Position numbers and translations under genes: made by a program. A DNA stretch of 64,000 nt from Maribacter flavus (GTDB lineage Bacteria > Bacteroidota > Bacteroidia > Flavobacteriales > Flavobacteriaceae), in contig NZ_VUOE01000002.1 of assembly GCF_008386635.1 (NCBI RefSeq), positions 186,001-250,000 of the forward strand, given 5' to 3'. How positions within the stretch are numbered: the first letter of the stretch is position 1; the number at the start of each line of letters is the position of its first letter. The notes beneath the pieces are model-generated. The model was not told where the DNA came from. It saw only the letters and a list, made by a program, of their open reading frames with translations, and searched no databases. This document shows, one piece after another, positions 53,328 through 62,199 of the stretch.

Positions 53328-54590
53328 ATGAAAACTAAGATTTCAATAATAGCGGCAATGTCCATTGCAATGGTCGGTTTAGCCCAAAAAAACGAAATAA
53401 AGGATGCCGAAAAGGCATTGAAAGACGGGGACGTGGCAGCTGCTAAAACCTCTATTGAAGCCGCCATGGGTAGTATTTCTGGCGCAGACGAAAAAATGCA
53501 GGCCCAATATTATTATACAAGGGGAAAAGTGTATGCCGATTTGGCCAAAAAAGGAGATGATTCCGCATTTGAGCCTGCGGCCAATTCCTTCCAAAAGGTA
53601 TTGGAAATAGAAGAGCAATCCGGTAAAAGTAAATACTCCAACGAGGCAACCCAGTATATGGCAAGTATATCTGCAGATTTGGTAAACTCCGCAGTATCCG
53701 ATAACGAACAACAAAAGTTTGAATCCGCTGCCGATAAGCTTTATATGAGCTATAAAATCAGCCCAAAGGATACTACATATTTGTACTATGCTGCAAGCAG
53801 TGCCGTGAACGGCGGACACTATGAAAAAGCTTTGGAATATTACAATGAGCTTCAAGAAATAGGTTACGATGGTAGCGGTATCGTATATAAGGCCACCAAT
53901 ACTGAAACCGGTGAGCAGGAAATTATGGACAAAACGCAACGTGACCTAATGGTAAAATCTGGAACCTATAAAGATCCAGTTGATGAGAAAACACCTTCCA
54001 AAAAAGCTGAAATCGTAAAAAATACTGCACTAATCTACACCCAATTAGGAGAGGATGACAAAGCTTTAGAGGCATATAAAGCCGCTAGAGCTAATGACCC
54101 AGAAGATGTCAACCTTATATTGAACGAGGCTAACCTATATTTTAAATTGGGCGATAAGGATAAATTCAAGGAATTAATGGCTGAAGCGATAGCATTGGCA
54201 CCTGATAATGCAGACTTACACTATAATGTAGGTGTAATCAACATGGAGCAAGGGAATTTTGAGGAGGCTAGAGAGTCATACAAAAAGGCAATTGAAATCA
54301 ATCCTAGTTACACTAACGCCTATTTGAACCTTTCCACTACCTATGTTAATCAGGGTAACGCTTTGATTGACGAAATGAATTCTTTGGGTAATAGCAGAGC
54401 CGACATTGCCAAGTATGACGAGCTTAAAACAAAAAAGGATAATTTCTTCACTCAGGGAGCCGATATTTTGGAAACCGCATTAAAAACAAACCCAGACAAT
54501 CAAGGAATATTAACGCAGTTGAAGAACATCTATGGTGCTATGGGCGATAATGAAAACTTCATGAGAATAAAAAAGTTGCTAGGGGAATAA
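53328..54590 (+). CDS. Secreted or periplasmic TPR-repeat protein
   Basis: This 420-aa protein has a short signal-like start (MKTKISIIAAMSIAMVGLAQ). At least five TPR-like units follow. The clearest are at about residues 230-330 (ALIYTQLGEDDKALEAYKAA, LYFKLGDKDKFKELM, HYNVGVINMEQGNFEEARES, AIEINPSYTNAYLNL). It probably works as a protein-interaction scaffold outside the cytoplasm. It lies directly downstream of gyrA on the same strand and ends before a bidirectional terminator. Function beyond TPR is unknown. Confidence 0.85.
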   Translation: MKTKISIIAAMSIAMVGLAQKNEIKDAEKALKDGDVAAAKTSIEAAMGSISGADEKMQAQYYYTRGKVYADLAKKGDDSAFEPAANSFQKVLEIEEQSGKSKYSNEATQYMASISADLVNSAVSDNEQQKFESAADKLYMSYKISPKDTTYLYYAASSAVNGGHYEKALEYYNELQEIGYDGSGIVYKATNTETGEQEIMDKTQRDLMVKSGTYKDPVDEKTPSKKAEIVKNTALIYTQLGEDDKALEAYKAARANDPEDVNLILNEANLYFKLGDKDKFKELMAEAIALAPDNADLHYNVGVINMEQGNFEEARESYKKAIEINPSYTNAYLNLSTTYVNQGNALIDEMNSLGNSRADIAKYDELKTKKDNFFTQGADILETALKTNPDNQGILTQLKNIYGAMGDNENFMRIKKLLGE

Positions 54591-54612
54591 TTCTTTAAAC
54601 AACATAAATTAT

Positions 54613-54648
54613 AAAAAGGGTCCAATAATTTTAGGACCCTTTTTTTTA
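54613..54648. terminator. Bidirectional terminator between the TPR and NlpC/P60 genes
   Basis: GGGTCC / GGACCC stem with a 10-nt loop, flanked by an A run and a T run, placed between convergent genes. Confidence 0.88.
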
Positions 54649-55395
54649 TAGGATTCTTTTTAAGACCCTTAGTTGATGCGAATAATTTCTAAGATCGTAA
54701 TTAAAAATTCCGGTATGGTCTATCCTGTCTATTCGTACCATACCGTTTACATGAATGATAAAATTATTTTTCATTACGATACCAACATGATTGATATGTC
54801 CGTAGGAATCATCGAAAAAGGCCAAATCTCCAGGTTCACATTCTTCTATAAAGCTTAAAGCTTCCCCTTGTCTCGCCTGTTCCTGTGCGGTGCGTAATAA
54901 ATTGTAGCCGTTAATTTTATAGACCATTTGTGCAAATCCAGAGGCGTCTATACCAAATGGAGTTTTACCACCTTTTAATTCCGGCGCATTTAAGTATTTT
55001 AATGCTGTATTGATTATGTGCTTTTTTGTTTGTTTCCCTTCGGTCTTATTTCCTTCAACCGTTACTTTAAGAATCTTGGTCAAAGGGATTGAGGAACCTA
55101 AAATTATTGAAATCGGTGTGCCGTTTGGATGTTCTGCAAAGCTTAAGAGATCTGTAGCAAAAATTGGCTGTTTTTCTTCAATTAATATAAATTCCTCTTT
55201 GGTGATAAAATGTACTTGATTATTTGGCACCCATCCCTCACATTTGTCCGACGAAACTCTGATTTTTGACCAATATTTGCGGGATTCCAATATCTTAAAA
55301 TGCTCTCCAAAGAGTACTTGGCTCGTCATTTCCGAAGCTTCTTCGGGCGATATTCTCAAAGGAATAACACTTAGTGGGCAAATACCGTATTGCAT
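54646..55395 (-). CDS. NlpC/P60-family protein lacking the catalytic Cys
   Basis: The 249-aa protein has SH3-like N-terminal parts (about residues 1-120) and a C-terminal NlpC/P60 domain (about 125-235). The usual DCSG active site is changed to GIDASGFAQ: the codon at 54943-54945 reads GCC on the minus strand, so residue 151 is Ala, not Cys. The other expected features are present: GDLAFFDD, GHINHVGIVM with His203, and the third His in IIHVNG. It should therefore not cut peptidoglycan by the normal mechanism, though it could bind it. It has no obvious signal peptide and lies 16 nt downstream of the thiolase gene, probably in the same operon. Confidence 0.85.
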   Translation of the reverse strand: MQYGICPLSVIPLRISPEEASEMTSQVLFGEHFKILESRKYWSKIRVSSDKCEGWVPNNQVHFITKEEFILIEEKQPIFATDLLSFAEHPNGTPISIILGSSIPLTKILKVTVEGNKTEGKQTKKHIINTALKYLNAPELKGGKTPFGIDASGFAQMVYKINGYNLLRTAQEQARQGEALSFIEECEPGDLAFFDDSYGHINHVGIVMKNNFIIHVNGMVRIDRIDHTGIFNYDLRNYSHQLRVLKRIL

Positions 55396-55411
55396 CTATT
55401 TTCTAGGATGT

Positions 55412-56587
55412 TTAGGCTCGCTCCAAAATCATGGAAGAAGCACCACCGCCTCCATTGCAAATAGCTGCTGCACCAATTTTTCCATTTTTTTGTTCTAAAA
55501 CATGTATTAGTGTTACAAGAATCCGTGCTCCGGAGCATCCTAATGGGTGTCCCAAAGAAACGGCACCACCATTAACATTTACATTTACATCGGTAAGACC
55601 CAATATCTTCATATTCGCCAAACCTACTACTGAGAAAGCTTCGTTAAACTCAAAAAAGTCAACATCTTGAAGTGTAAGCCCTGCTTTATTCAAAGCCTTT
55701 GGTAAAGCTTTGGCAGGTGCGGTCGTAAACCATTTTGGTTCTTGTGCGGCATCGGCATAGCCCTTAATGGAGGCTAAAGGTTTTAGGTTCAATTCCTTTG
55801 CTTTTTCGGCACTCATCAATACCAGGGCAGCGGCGCCATCATTGATGGTGGAGGCATTCGCGGCCGTTACCGTACCATCCTTGGAGAATGCCGGTCTTAA
55901 ATTTGGGATTTTATCCAAGAAAACGTTCTTGTATTCCTCATCTTCGGAAACGATCAATGGCTCCCCACGTCGCTGAGGTACCGTTACGGGAACAACTTCA
56001 TTTTTGAAAAGGCCTTTTTTCCAAGCTTCTGCAGACCTTTTGTAGGACTGTACGGCGAAAGCGTCTTGGTCTTCCCTTGAAAACTTATATTCAACGGCAC
56101 AGGCATCCGCACATACGCCCATAGCATTTTGATCATAGGCATCTACCAAACCATCTTTTTGCATTCCGTCTACCATGGATGACGGACCAAATTTCACCGG
56201 TGATCTCAAGTAAGCATAATGCGGAATCAAACTCATATTCTCCATTCCTCCCGCTACTATGATGGAGGCATCTCCTAGGGCAATGGCTTGGGCTGCCTGC
56301 ATCACGGCCTTCATTCCGGAGGAACAAACTTTGTTCACCGTGGTACACGGTACGGTATCCGGAATTCCTGCATAAAGAGCCGCTTGTCTTGCAGGGGCTT
56401 GTCCCGTGCCCGCCTGTACAACGTTTCCCATTAAAACTTCTTCCACCATATCCGGCTTTAAATTGATTTTTTCTAGGGCTCCCTTTATCGCGGCGGCACC
56501 AAGTTTAGGAGCAGGAATTGTGGACAAGGCACCCATAAAACTTCCTATTGGCGTTCGTACCGCAGAAACTATAACAACCTCTTTCAT
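55412..56587 (-). CDS. Acetyl-CoA C-acyltransferase (thiolase)
   Basis: This 391-aa thiolase starts [20 protein letters not shown]. The acyl-accepting Cys is in [14 protein letters not shown] (about residue 88). The substrate His is in [11 protein letters not shown] or [16 protein letters not shown] and the second active-site Cys in CNGGGGASS. Thiolases of this type act in beta-oxidation or acetoacetyl-CoA synthesis; length and ends favour the biosynthetic/acetoacetyl group. The promoter region upstream has tandem palindromes (see that entry). Confidence 0.95.
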   Translation of the reverse strand: MKEVVIVSAVRTPIGSFMGALSTIPAPKLGAAAIKGALEKINLKPDMVEEVLMGNVVQAGTGQAPARQAALYAGIPDTVPCTTVNKVCSSGMKAVMQAAQAIALGDASIIVAGGMENMSLIPHYAYLRSPVKFGPSSMVDGMQKDGLVDAYDQNAMGVCADACAVEYKFSREDQDAFAVQSYKRSAEAWKKGLFKNEVVPVTVPQRRGEPLIVSEDEEYKNVFLDKIPNLRPAFSKDGTVTAANASTINDGAAALVLMSAEKAKELNLKPLASIKGYADAAQEPKWFTTAPAKALPKALNKAGLTLQDVDFFEFNEAFSVVGLANMKILGLTDVNVNVNGGAVSLGHPLGCSGARILVTLIHVLEQKNGKIGAAAICNGGGGASSMILERA

Positions 56588-56885
56588 CTTATATTTTTAT
56601 TGCTTTTTAAAAATGGATCTGTCATGATCTAACGTTCAGGCGGGTGTAATTATTCATATCATTATCCTTTGTTTTCAAAAGTTTTTGAAACTTTGATTTC
56701 GCCATCTTGATAGCTATCGGTACATCTTGATAAGTATCAAGGATCCCTATCGCTCATTTCATGTATTTTCAAATTTATATAAACGAAATTACTAAATTCT
56801 AAACCAAAACCTTGGTTATTGACCTAATTCCTTATTGTACATTTATATTTTCTATTTTTGGAATAGCTACGCAAAAATTGAACGT
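56588..56885. promoter_or_regulatory. Divergent thiolase / PgpH promoter region with tandem palindromes
   Basis: CTTGATAGCTATC (56706-56718) and CTTGATAAGTATCAAG (56726-56741) repeat with a 20-bp spacing and each holds a palindrome. This looks like tandem protein-binding sites. Exact -7 elements are TAAATTTG on the minus strand (near 56773-56780) and TATTTTTG on the plus strand (56853-56860), though neither has a well-spaced TTG. Confidence 0.5.
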
Positions 56886-58922
56886 TTGGACAACCTTTAC
56901 AAAAAACAATCCCTTATATACAAGTACTTCCTATACTTTGTTTCCATAGGATTTATTGTTTTCTTTTTTCCTAAAGGCGGAAAGTTCAAGTATGAATTTC
57001 AAAAAGGGAAACCATGGCAATTTGAAACCTTATATGCACCTTTTGATTTTTCGATAAAAAAATCCGATTCCGAGATTGCTCAGGAAAAGCAGCAAATAGA
57101 AGAGACAAGCGGACAATATTTTAGGTACGACCATCAGCAGGTTAGCAGGGTTTACGAGCAATATGATAATTCTTTCCAGAGCATTTTTGGTAATTCGGCT
57201 TACACAAATGCCCAAAAGGATTTTTTAAAAAAAATAGGTGAAACCCTTTTAGATTCCATCTACCAAAATGGTGTACTGGATAGTAGTGCTAAACAGATTA
57301 GGGGCGGTTCTGTTTTTTTGGTTAAGAACAACGCGGCCGCGAAAAAACAATTTTCCTCGTTTTACAGGCTTTCTGATGTTGGGAATTTGATTCAAAAGAA
57401 ACTGAAGGAAGAGAATATTCCCCATTTGAACCAAGAATTTCAAGACCTGTTTTTTGAGCTTATTGAGCCAAATGTCAGTTACGATGTTAGCCTCACGCAA
57501 AAGAGCCGGGAGGACGCTTTATCTAAGATAAGTTACACTCGAGGTACCGTAGATGAAGGTAAACTAATTATTGCCAAGGGCGAGGTTGTAGAAGGCGAAA
57601 ATCTGAAAGTATTGGAGTCTTTGAAGTCGGAATATGAATCGGAGTTATGGACAGCTCACAATTATTATATCATACTTATTGGGTATACCGTATTGGTGGC
57701 CTTGGTACTTTTAATGCTCTTGCTTTTTCTGAAGAAATACAGACCAGCCATCTATGGCAACAATACAAAAGTAACCTTCATTTTTTTCAATATCCTCCTG
57801 ATGGTTTTTATCACAACCATGGTTGTAAAGTATGATGATTCCTTGGTGTTCGTAGTGCCGTTATGTATACTACCCTTAATTCTAAAAACCTTCTTTGATG
57901 CGAGATTGGGGCTATTCGCCCATGTACTGACCGTACTGATTTTAGGGTTTGTAGTACCCAATAGTTTTGAATATATCTTCCTTCAGATTATTACGGGTAT
58001 TGTTACCATTTTAACAGTTTCTGAATTGTATAAACGGGCCAATCTATTTATTTCTATAGGACAGATTATTTCTATTTATGTAGTGGGGTATTTGGCATTT
58101 CACATAATACACGAAGGCAACCTCAGTAATATCTCATGGTATACACTAGGGCTTTTCTTACTCAATGGTATGATAACCTTGTTCGTACAGCCCTTGATTT
58201 ATATTTATGAAAAAGTCTTTGGTCTAGTATCCGACGTCTCCTTGTTGGAACTTTCGGACACCAATTCAAAGTTATTAAAAGAATTATCCAACAAAGCCCC
58301 TGGTACGTTTAACCATTCCCTTCAAGTAGCCAATCTCGCAGAATCCGCGGCCAATGAAATTGGGGCAAATGCCATGTTGGTAAGGGTAGGGGCACTCTAC
58401 CACGATATAGGTAAAATGAACAACCCTACCTATTTCACCGAAAACCAGATTACCAATGTGAACCCCCATGACGAAATCACTCCTAGAGAAAGTGCCAAGA
58501 TTATTATTGGACATGTTATAAAGGGCATAGAGATAGCAAGAAAAAATAAATTACCTGATCGTATTATCGATTTTATTAGATCCCATCATGGAACTACATA
58601 CGTTTACTATTTTTATAAGAAGCAGAGGGACTTGGAAATAAATATCAATGAAGAGGATTTTAAATATCCAGGCCCTCTTCCATTTTCAAAAGAAACGGCC
58701 ATATTGATGATGGCAGATTCTGTAGAAGCAGCCTCAAAAAGCCTAAAGGATCCCACCTATACCATGATTGATGAATTTGTAGATAAGATAATTGCAGGAC
58801 AAATGAAAGCCAATCAGTTCATAAATGCGAACATCACCTTTAAGGAGATTGAAATCATCAAGAAAATCTTCAAGCAAAAACTGACCAACATTTACCATTT
58901 AAGGGTAGAATATCCTGAATGA
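56886..58922 (+). CDS. PgpH-like membrane HD-domain phosphohydrolase (7TM-HD family)
   Basis: This large membrane protein has a signal-anchor, an extracytoplasmic alpha-helical domain (about residues 50-235) and about seven membrane segments (about 245-450). A cytoplasmic HD domain (about 475-660) carries the HD pair in GALYHDIGKMNNPTYF and the RSHHGTTYVYYFY segment. PgpH-type enzymes hydrolyse cyclic di-AMP, so it may control that messenger. The start is uncertain. A TTG at 56835 extends the frame by 17 residues, but a plus-strand -7 element at 56853 favours the later TTG at 56886 (MDNLYKKQSLIYKY). Confidence 0.85.
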   Translation: MDNLYKKQSLIYKYFLYFVSIGFIVFFFPKGGKFKYEFQKGKPWQFETLYAPFDFSIKKSDSEIAQEKQQIEETSGQYFRYDHQQVSRVYEQYDNSFQSIFGNSAYTNAQKDFLKKIGETLLDSIYQNGVLDSSAKQIRGGSVFLVKNNAAAKKQFSSFYRLSDVGNLIQKKLKEENIPHLNQEFQDLFFELIEPNVSYDVSLTQKSREDALSKISYTRGTVDEGKLIIAKGEVVEGENLKVLESLKSEYESELWTAHNYYIILIGYTVLVALVLLMLLLFLKKYRPAIYGNNTKVTFIFFNILLMVFITTMVVKYDDSLVFVVPLCILPLILKTFFDARLGLFAHVLTVLILGFVVPNSFEYIFLQIITGIVTILTVSELYKRANLFISIGQIISIYVVGYLAFHIIHEGNLSNISWYTLGLFLLNGMITLFVQPLIYIYEKVFGLVSDVSLLELSDTNSKLLKELSNKAPGTFNHSLQVANLAESAANEIGANAMLVRVGALYHDIGKMNNPTYFTENQITNVNPHDEITPRESAKIIIGHVIKGIEIARKNKLPDRIIDFIRSHHGTTYVYYFYKKQRDLEININEEDFKYPGPLPFSKETAILMMADSVEAASKSLKDPTYTMIDEFVDKIIAGQMKANQFINANITFKEIEIIKKIFKQKLTNIYHLRVEYPE

Positions 58923-58961
58923 CAGACCGTTTATTTTTTTTAAAAAAACCTAGTAAAATAG

Positions 58962-58992
58962 TTGCGTGCTTCTATGGTAAAATTTACATTTG
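58962..58992 (+). promoter_or_regulatory. Promoter of the tRNA pair
   Basis: TTG (58962-58964), a 20-nt spacer, then TACATTTG (58985-58992) match the Bacteroidota -33/-7 consensus exactly. The tRNA-Ser starts 40 nt later, so both tRNAs would be read from this promoter. Confidence 0.8.
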
Positions 58993-59032
58993 CAACCGCA
59001 ATTTGAGCGAACGTTCCTGGAAATAGATTATA

Positions 59033-59116
59033 GGAGAGGTGCCGGAGTGGTAACGGAGCAGATTGCTAATCTGTCGACGCGCAAGTGTCGCATGGGTTCG
59101 AGTCCCATTCTCTCCG
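59033..59116 (+). tRNA. tRNA-Ser (anticodon GCU)
   Basis: Acceptor GGAGAGG pairs with TCTCTCC, ending in G73. The anticodon stem-loop has loop TTGCTAA with anticodon GCT. The long variable arm GACGCGCAAGTGTC marks tRNA-Ser. The T arm is ATGGG TTCGAGT CCCAT. CCA is not encoded. Confidence 0.95.
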
Positions 59117-59142
59117 CAATTTCTTTTAATTTAAGATAGCCT

Positions 59143-59217
59143 CGGGGTGTAGCGTAGCCCGGTTATCGCGCCTGCTTTGGGAGCAGGAGGTCGCAGGTTC
59201 GAATCCTGCCACCCCGA
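59143..59217 (+). tRNA. tRNA-Pro (anticodon UGG)
   Basis: Acceptor CGGGGTG / CACCCCG with A73. The anticodon arm is CCTGC TTTGGGA GCAGG, anticodon TGG. The T arm is GCAGG TTCGAAT CCTGC. CCA is not encoded. It lies 26 nt after the tRNA-Ser. Confidence 0.96.
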
Positions 59218-59227
59218 CTTGATTATC

Positions 59228-59266
59228 AGAGGTTTACAAATTATTTTTTGTAAACCTCTTTTTATT
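59228..59266 (+). terminator. Terminator of the tRNA operon
   Basis: AGAGGTTTACAAA pairs with TTTGTAAACCTCT (13 bp) and a T run follows. Confidence 0.9.
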
Positions 59267-59460
59267 TGTACTCTACAAAATACTTAATATATATTCAATT
59301 CGAAATTTGAAATTCAGTATTTGAGGTAGTACAATTTACCATTTTGATCTGCATACAAAAATCACATCTAAAAACTGAGGTTTTTTAGTATAGAACTAAC
59401 AGGAATCTTTGGCCGCCAATCCGTAGCCGTAGTACCTTGTTTCTAACTTACATCAATAAT

Positions 59461-61659
59461 TTAATCCCATCTAGGACGTATTCCCGGTGCAAATGGGAAC
59501 TTTAAGGATTTAAAATATTCCAAGGATTTCGTGGGCCTTTCTACACCTGTGGGCAAAGGACGATTGGAAAAGGTCTGAAAGTAGAGGAGACAGGCATCTC
59601 GCCACCATTTTGCTTCCTTCAATTGGATTTCCAATAACATGGACACCTCTTTGTACTCATTTTCAGAAAGATAAGGTTTCATGCGATCCCATGTTTTGAT
59701 CATTTGTGTTACTTGGTCCACACCTTCCTGATATTTTAATGCGATGGCATCCCAAAGAATTTCACCATTTTCCAACTTATAATCCCAAGGTAGGTGATGA
59801 AACCACAACAGGTATTCCTGAGGTATGGTTTTTGGGTCATTATACTGCACGGCAATTTCGGATGCGTATTGCTCTGTGGCATTGCTTCCGCTTGGCGTTC
59901 TATCAAAACCAACTCCTAATGAATCGGCTTTATGATAATAAACAGGGTTCCAATCCGGTCTACCTAGATTGTCGACCCAAGGACCCGGTCCGTAATGGTG
60001 ACCGGTATCGAATATGTGGTGCAGACCAAGCGGATTCATATAGTTAACTACCGCTTCCCTAGAATCTAGCATCATTTCCTTTATCGGATCCACAAATTCC
60101 TCTTCATTGGAATAGGTGGCCCTTAGCCATTCCTCTGCAATGGTGTTCGCGCTTAGGTAAGGGTCCCAGGCCAAACGTCCAAAACCGTACCAATTGGCCT
60201 GTGCAAAAGGGTGGCCTGTCCAATTGATATCAGTACCAATGTTGGAGACTCCCGCCATACCTGTCAGTTTGTTCCCATAGAGGCTTCCGTCTATGACTTT
60301 TGCTACAGTAGAACCTTCCCCTTTCTGAAAAGTATCGGCGTCCAAGACTTCTTCGAAAAGTTTGGGCAAATACACCAAATGAGTGCTGAACCCCAAGTAT
60401 TCTTGGGTTATCTGAAACTCCATTATTAGCGGTGTCTTTTTCATGGCACCGAACATAGGATGAAAGGGCTCCCTTGGTTGAAAGTCTATAGGGCCATTTT
60501 TTACCTGCACCAAAACGTTGTCCATAAAGTTACCGTCATACGGTAAAAACTCGTCATAGGCCTGCTTTGCTCGATCCGTATCGTCATGTTCTGAATACAC
60601 AAAGGCACGCCAAATGACATTGCCCCCAAAAGGTTTTACGGCCTCTGCCATCATATTGGCACCGTCAACATGATTTCTACCATAATTTTGGGGTCCGGGC
60701 TGTCCTTCGGAATTGGCCTTAACCAAAAAACCACCAAAGTCTGGAACGATTGTATATATTTCTTTGGCCTTATCTTTCCACCATTGTTGTACTTGGGCAT
60801 TTAAGGGATCCGCAGTTTCCAGTCCACCGATTTCCATAGGAGCGGAGAAACGTGCTGTCAAATATACTTTGATGCCATAGCTCCTGAAGATATCTGCCAA
60901 GGCCTTTACTTTTTCAAGATACATGGGCGTAAGAATCAAGGCGTTTGCATTAACATTGGTAAGTGCGGTAGCGTTTATTCCAACGGAGGCATTGGCCCTG
61001 GCATAGTCAATATAGCGTTGGTCTACATATTCAGGTAATTTTTGCCAGTTCCAAAGTGAGAATCCCGCATAGCCCCTTTCCACTGAACGATCCAGATTGT
61101 CCCAGTGGTTGAGCATTCGAATGTCCAATTTAGGATTGTCTACAACTTTTAAATCATCGAGGAGATGTTGGGACTGCATAAGATGTAGAAATCTGAATGT
61201 ACCATAAAGAACCCCAAGATCCGTTTTGGCGGTGATTACCGTAACTTTTTTATTTGTTAATTTGACAGATTTCAAAACGAAACCATCGCCTTTTACATCC
61301 ATCATTTCCTTGGATACGGCCGATTTAAGGTCTACCGGTAGATTCTGATAAACGTCCACGATCAGGGCGTTGCCCTTATCGATCGCACTCAAAAACTCGA
61401 TGTCCGTACCAAGCATTTGAGGCAGGGCCAGCGCTAGTTCTTCTTTGGCATTAAGTAGCGAAGGCGTGCTCTCGCCAACAACTATTTTGGAGCTTATATC
61501 TTTGTAGGAAGCCGATAATTTGGAATCGGTAATTTGTTCATATTTCAGCCAGAGCTTATAATCATTTAATTGTTGACCGTTTGTTTCTAAGTTGTAAAAG
61601 CATAGGAATATTAGAAAAAACCTACATAGTTTCATTTGATGTATTTTAGAAGTATTCAA
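59461..61659 (-). CDS. Alpha-glucuronidase, GH67 family
   Basis: This 732-aa protein has a signal peptide (real start possibly Met9 at 61635, MKLCRFFLIFLCF; cleavage near NGQ). The N-terminal beta-rich domain is at about 20-160. The central catalytic barrel begins near DIRMLNHWDNLDRSVERGYAG (about 180). Acid/base residues fit GH67: Glu in VKANSEGQPGP (about 317), then Asp and Glu in GNFMDNVLVQVKNGPIDFQPRE (about 385-410). The C-terminal helical domain has PLGLHHIFDTGHHYGPGPWV and LLWFHHLPWDY. GH67 enzymes release 4-O-methyl-glucuronic acid from xylo-oligosaccharides, consistent with hemicellulose use. No xylan locus surrounds it in the window. Confidence 0.93.
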   Translation of the reverse strand: MNTSKIHQMKLCRFFLIFLCFYNLETNGQQLNDYKLWLKYEQITDSKLSASYKDISSKIVVGESTPSLLNAKEELALALPQMLGTDIEFLSAIDKGNALIVDVYQNLPVDLKSAVSKEMMDVKGDGFVLKSVKLTNKKVTVITAKTDLGVLYGTFRFLHLMQSQHLLDDLKVVDNPKLDIRMLNHWDNLDRSVERGYAGFSLWNWQKLPEYVDQRYIDYARANASVGINATALTNVNANALILTPMYLEKVKALADIFRSYGIKVYLTARFSAPMEIGGLETADPLNAQVQQWWKDKAKEIYTIVPDFGGFLVKANSEGQPGPQNYGRNHVDGANMMAEAVKPFGGNVIWRAFVYSEHDDTDRAKQAYDEFLPYDGNFMDNVLVQVKNGPIDFQPREPFHPMFGAMKKTPLIMEFQITQEYLGFSTHLVYLPKLFEEVLDADTFQKGEGSTVAKVIDGSLYGNKLTGMAGVSNIGTDINWTGHPFAQANWYGFGRLAWDPYLSANTIAEEWLRATYSNEEEFVDPIKEMMLDSREAVVNYMNPLGLHHIFDTGHHYGPGPWVDNLGRPDWNPVYYHKADSLGVGFDRTPSGSNATEQYASEIAVQYNDPKTIPQEYLLWFHHLPWDYKLENGEILWDAIALKYQEGVDQVTQMIKTWDRMKPYLSENEYKEVSMLLEIQLKEAKWWRDACLLYFQTFSNRPLPTGVERPTKSLEYFKSLKFPFAPGIRPRWD

Positions 61660-61798
61660 TTTATGCCAAATTGCTAATTCTTTGCGGGTTAAACAAGTTA
61701 ATTAATAGTATTCACACAATATATTTTGGAAAGACAAAATATGGTGATTAAAAAATGGTCCCACCCCCCGTACAACGGTACAATAATTCCCTTTTTTT

Positions 61799-62160
61799 AT
61801 GAAGCTAACTAAAAGCTTTTCGTTGATTTTCCTATTCGGATTATATATCCTTTGGGAATTTTGGTAAAACGGAAAACAATGAGTAGGCTACTGATAAGGC
61901 TTATGAATTCACCTATGACCTTATTTATAAACCCAGTCCCTATTTGCTTCAAAATCCGCATAATCCTATGGATTGGAAACCTTGGATACCTGTAGTGGCC
62001 GTAGCAGAGGCTTTACCAATTTTGTAAGGACTAGGGCATCCTAAAATTATTTCGTCCACATTCACGAATTTCTTATAATCAAAGGTTTTTAACAGGGATT
62101 TCGTTACTGTCCTGGGCAACATGATGACAACCCGAAACATGCTACTTTTTAAGTCTCTAG
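61799..62160 (+). pseudogene. Decayed DUF255/YyaL-type thioredoxin-domain gene
   Basis: A start (ATG 61799) encodes a signal-like peptide (MKLTKSFSLIFLFGLYILWE) that ends at a stop after 22 codons. Shortly after, one frame reads EFTYDLIYKPSPYLLQNPHN then PMDWKPW. This matches the conserved N-terminus of the DUF255 (YyaL/SSP411-like) family, where SPYLLQHxxNPVDWxxW is diagnostic. The frame is closed by TAA after ALPIL, and the CHWCH part of the family is not found. It is therefore a broken remnant. It fills most of the 540-nt gap between the GH67 gene and the kinase. Confidence 0.7.
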
Positions 62161-62199
62161 ATAACATCAATTGTTTTTTGAAGATAGGGATTTGTATAC

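Noticed and set aside
61949..62170. 73-aa minus-strand ORF
   Set aside because: It is antisense to the DUF255 remnant on the plus strand and has no recognised features.
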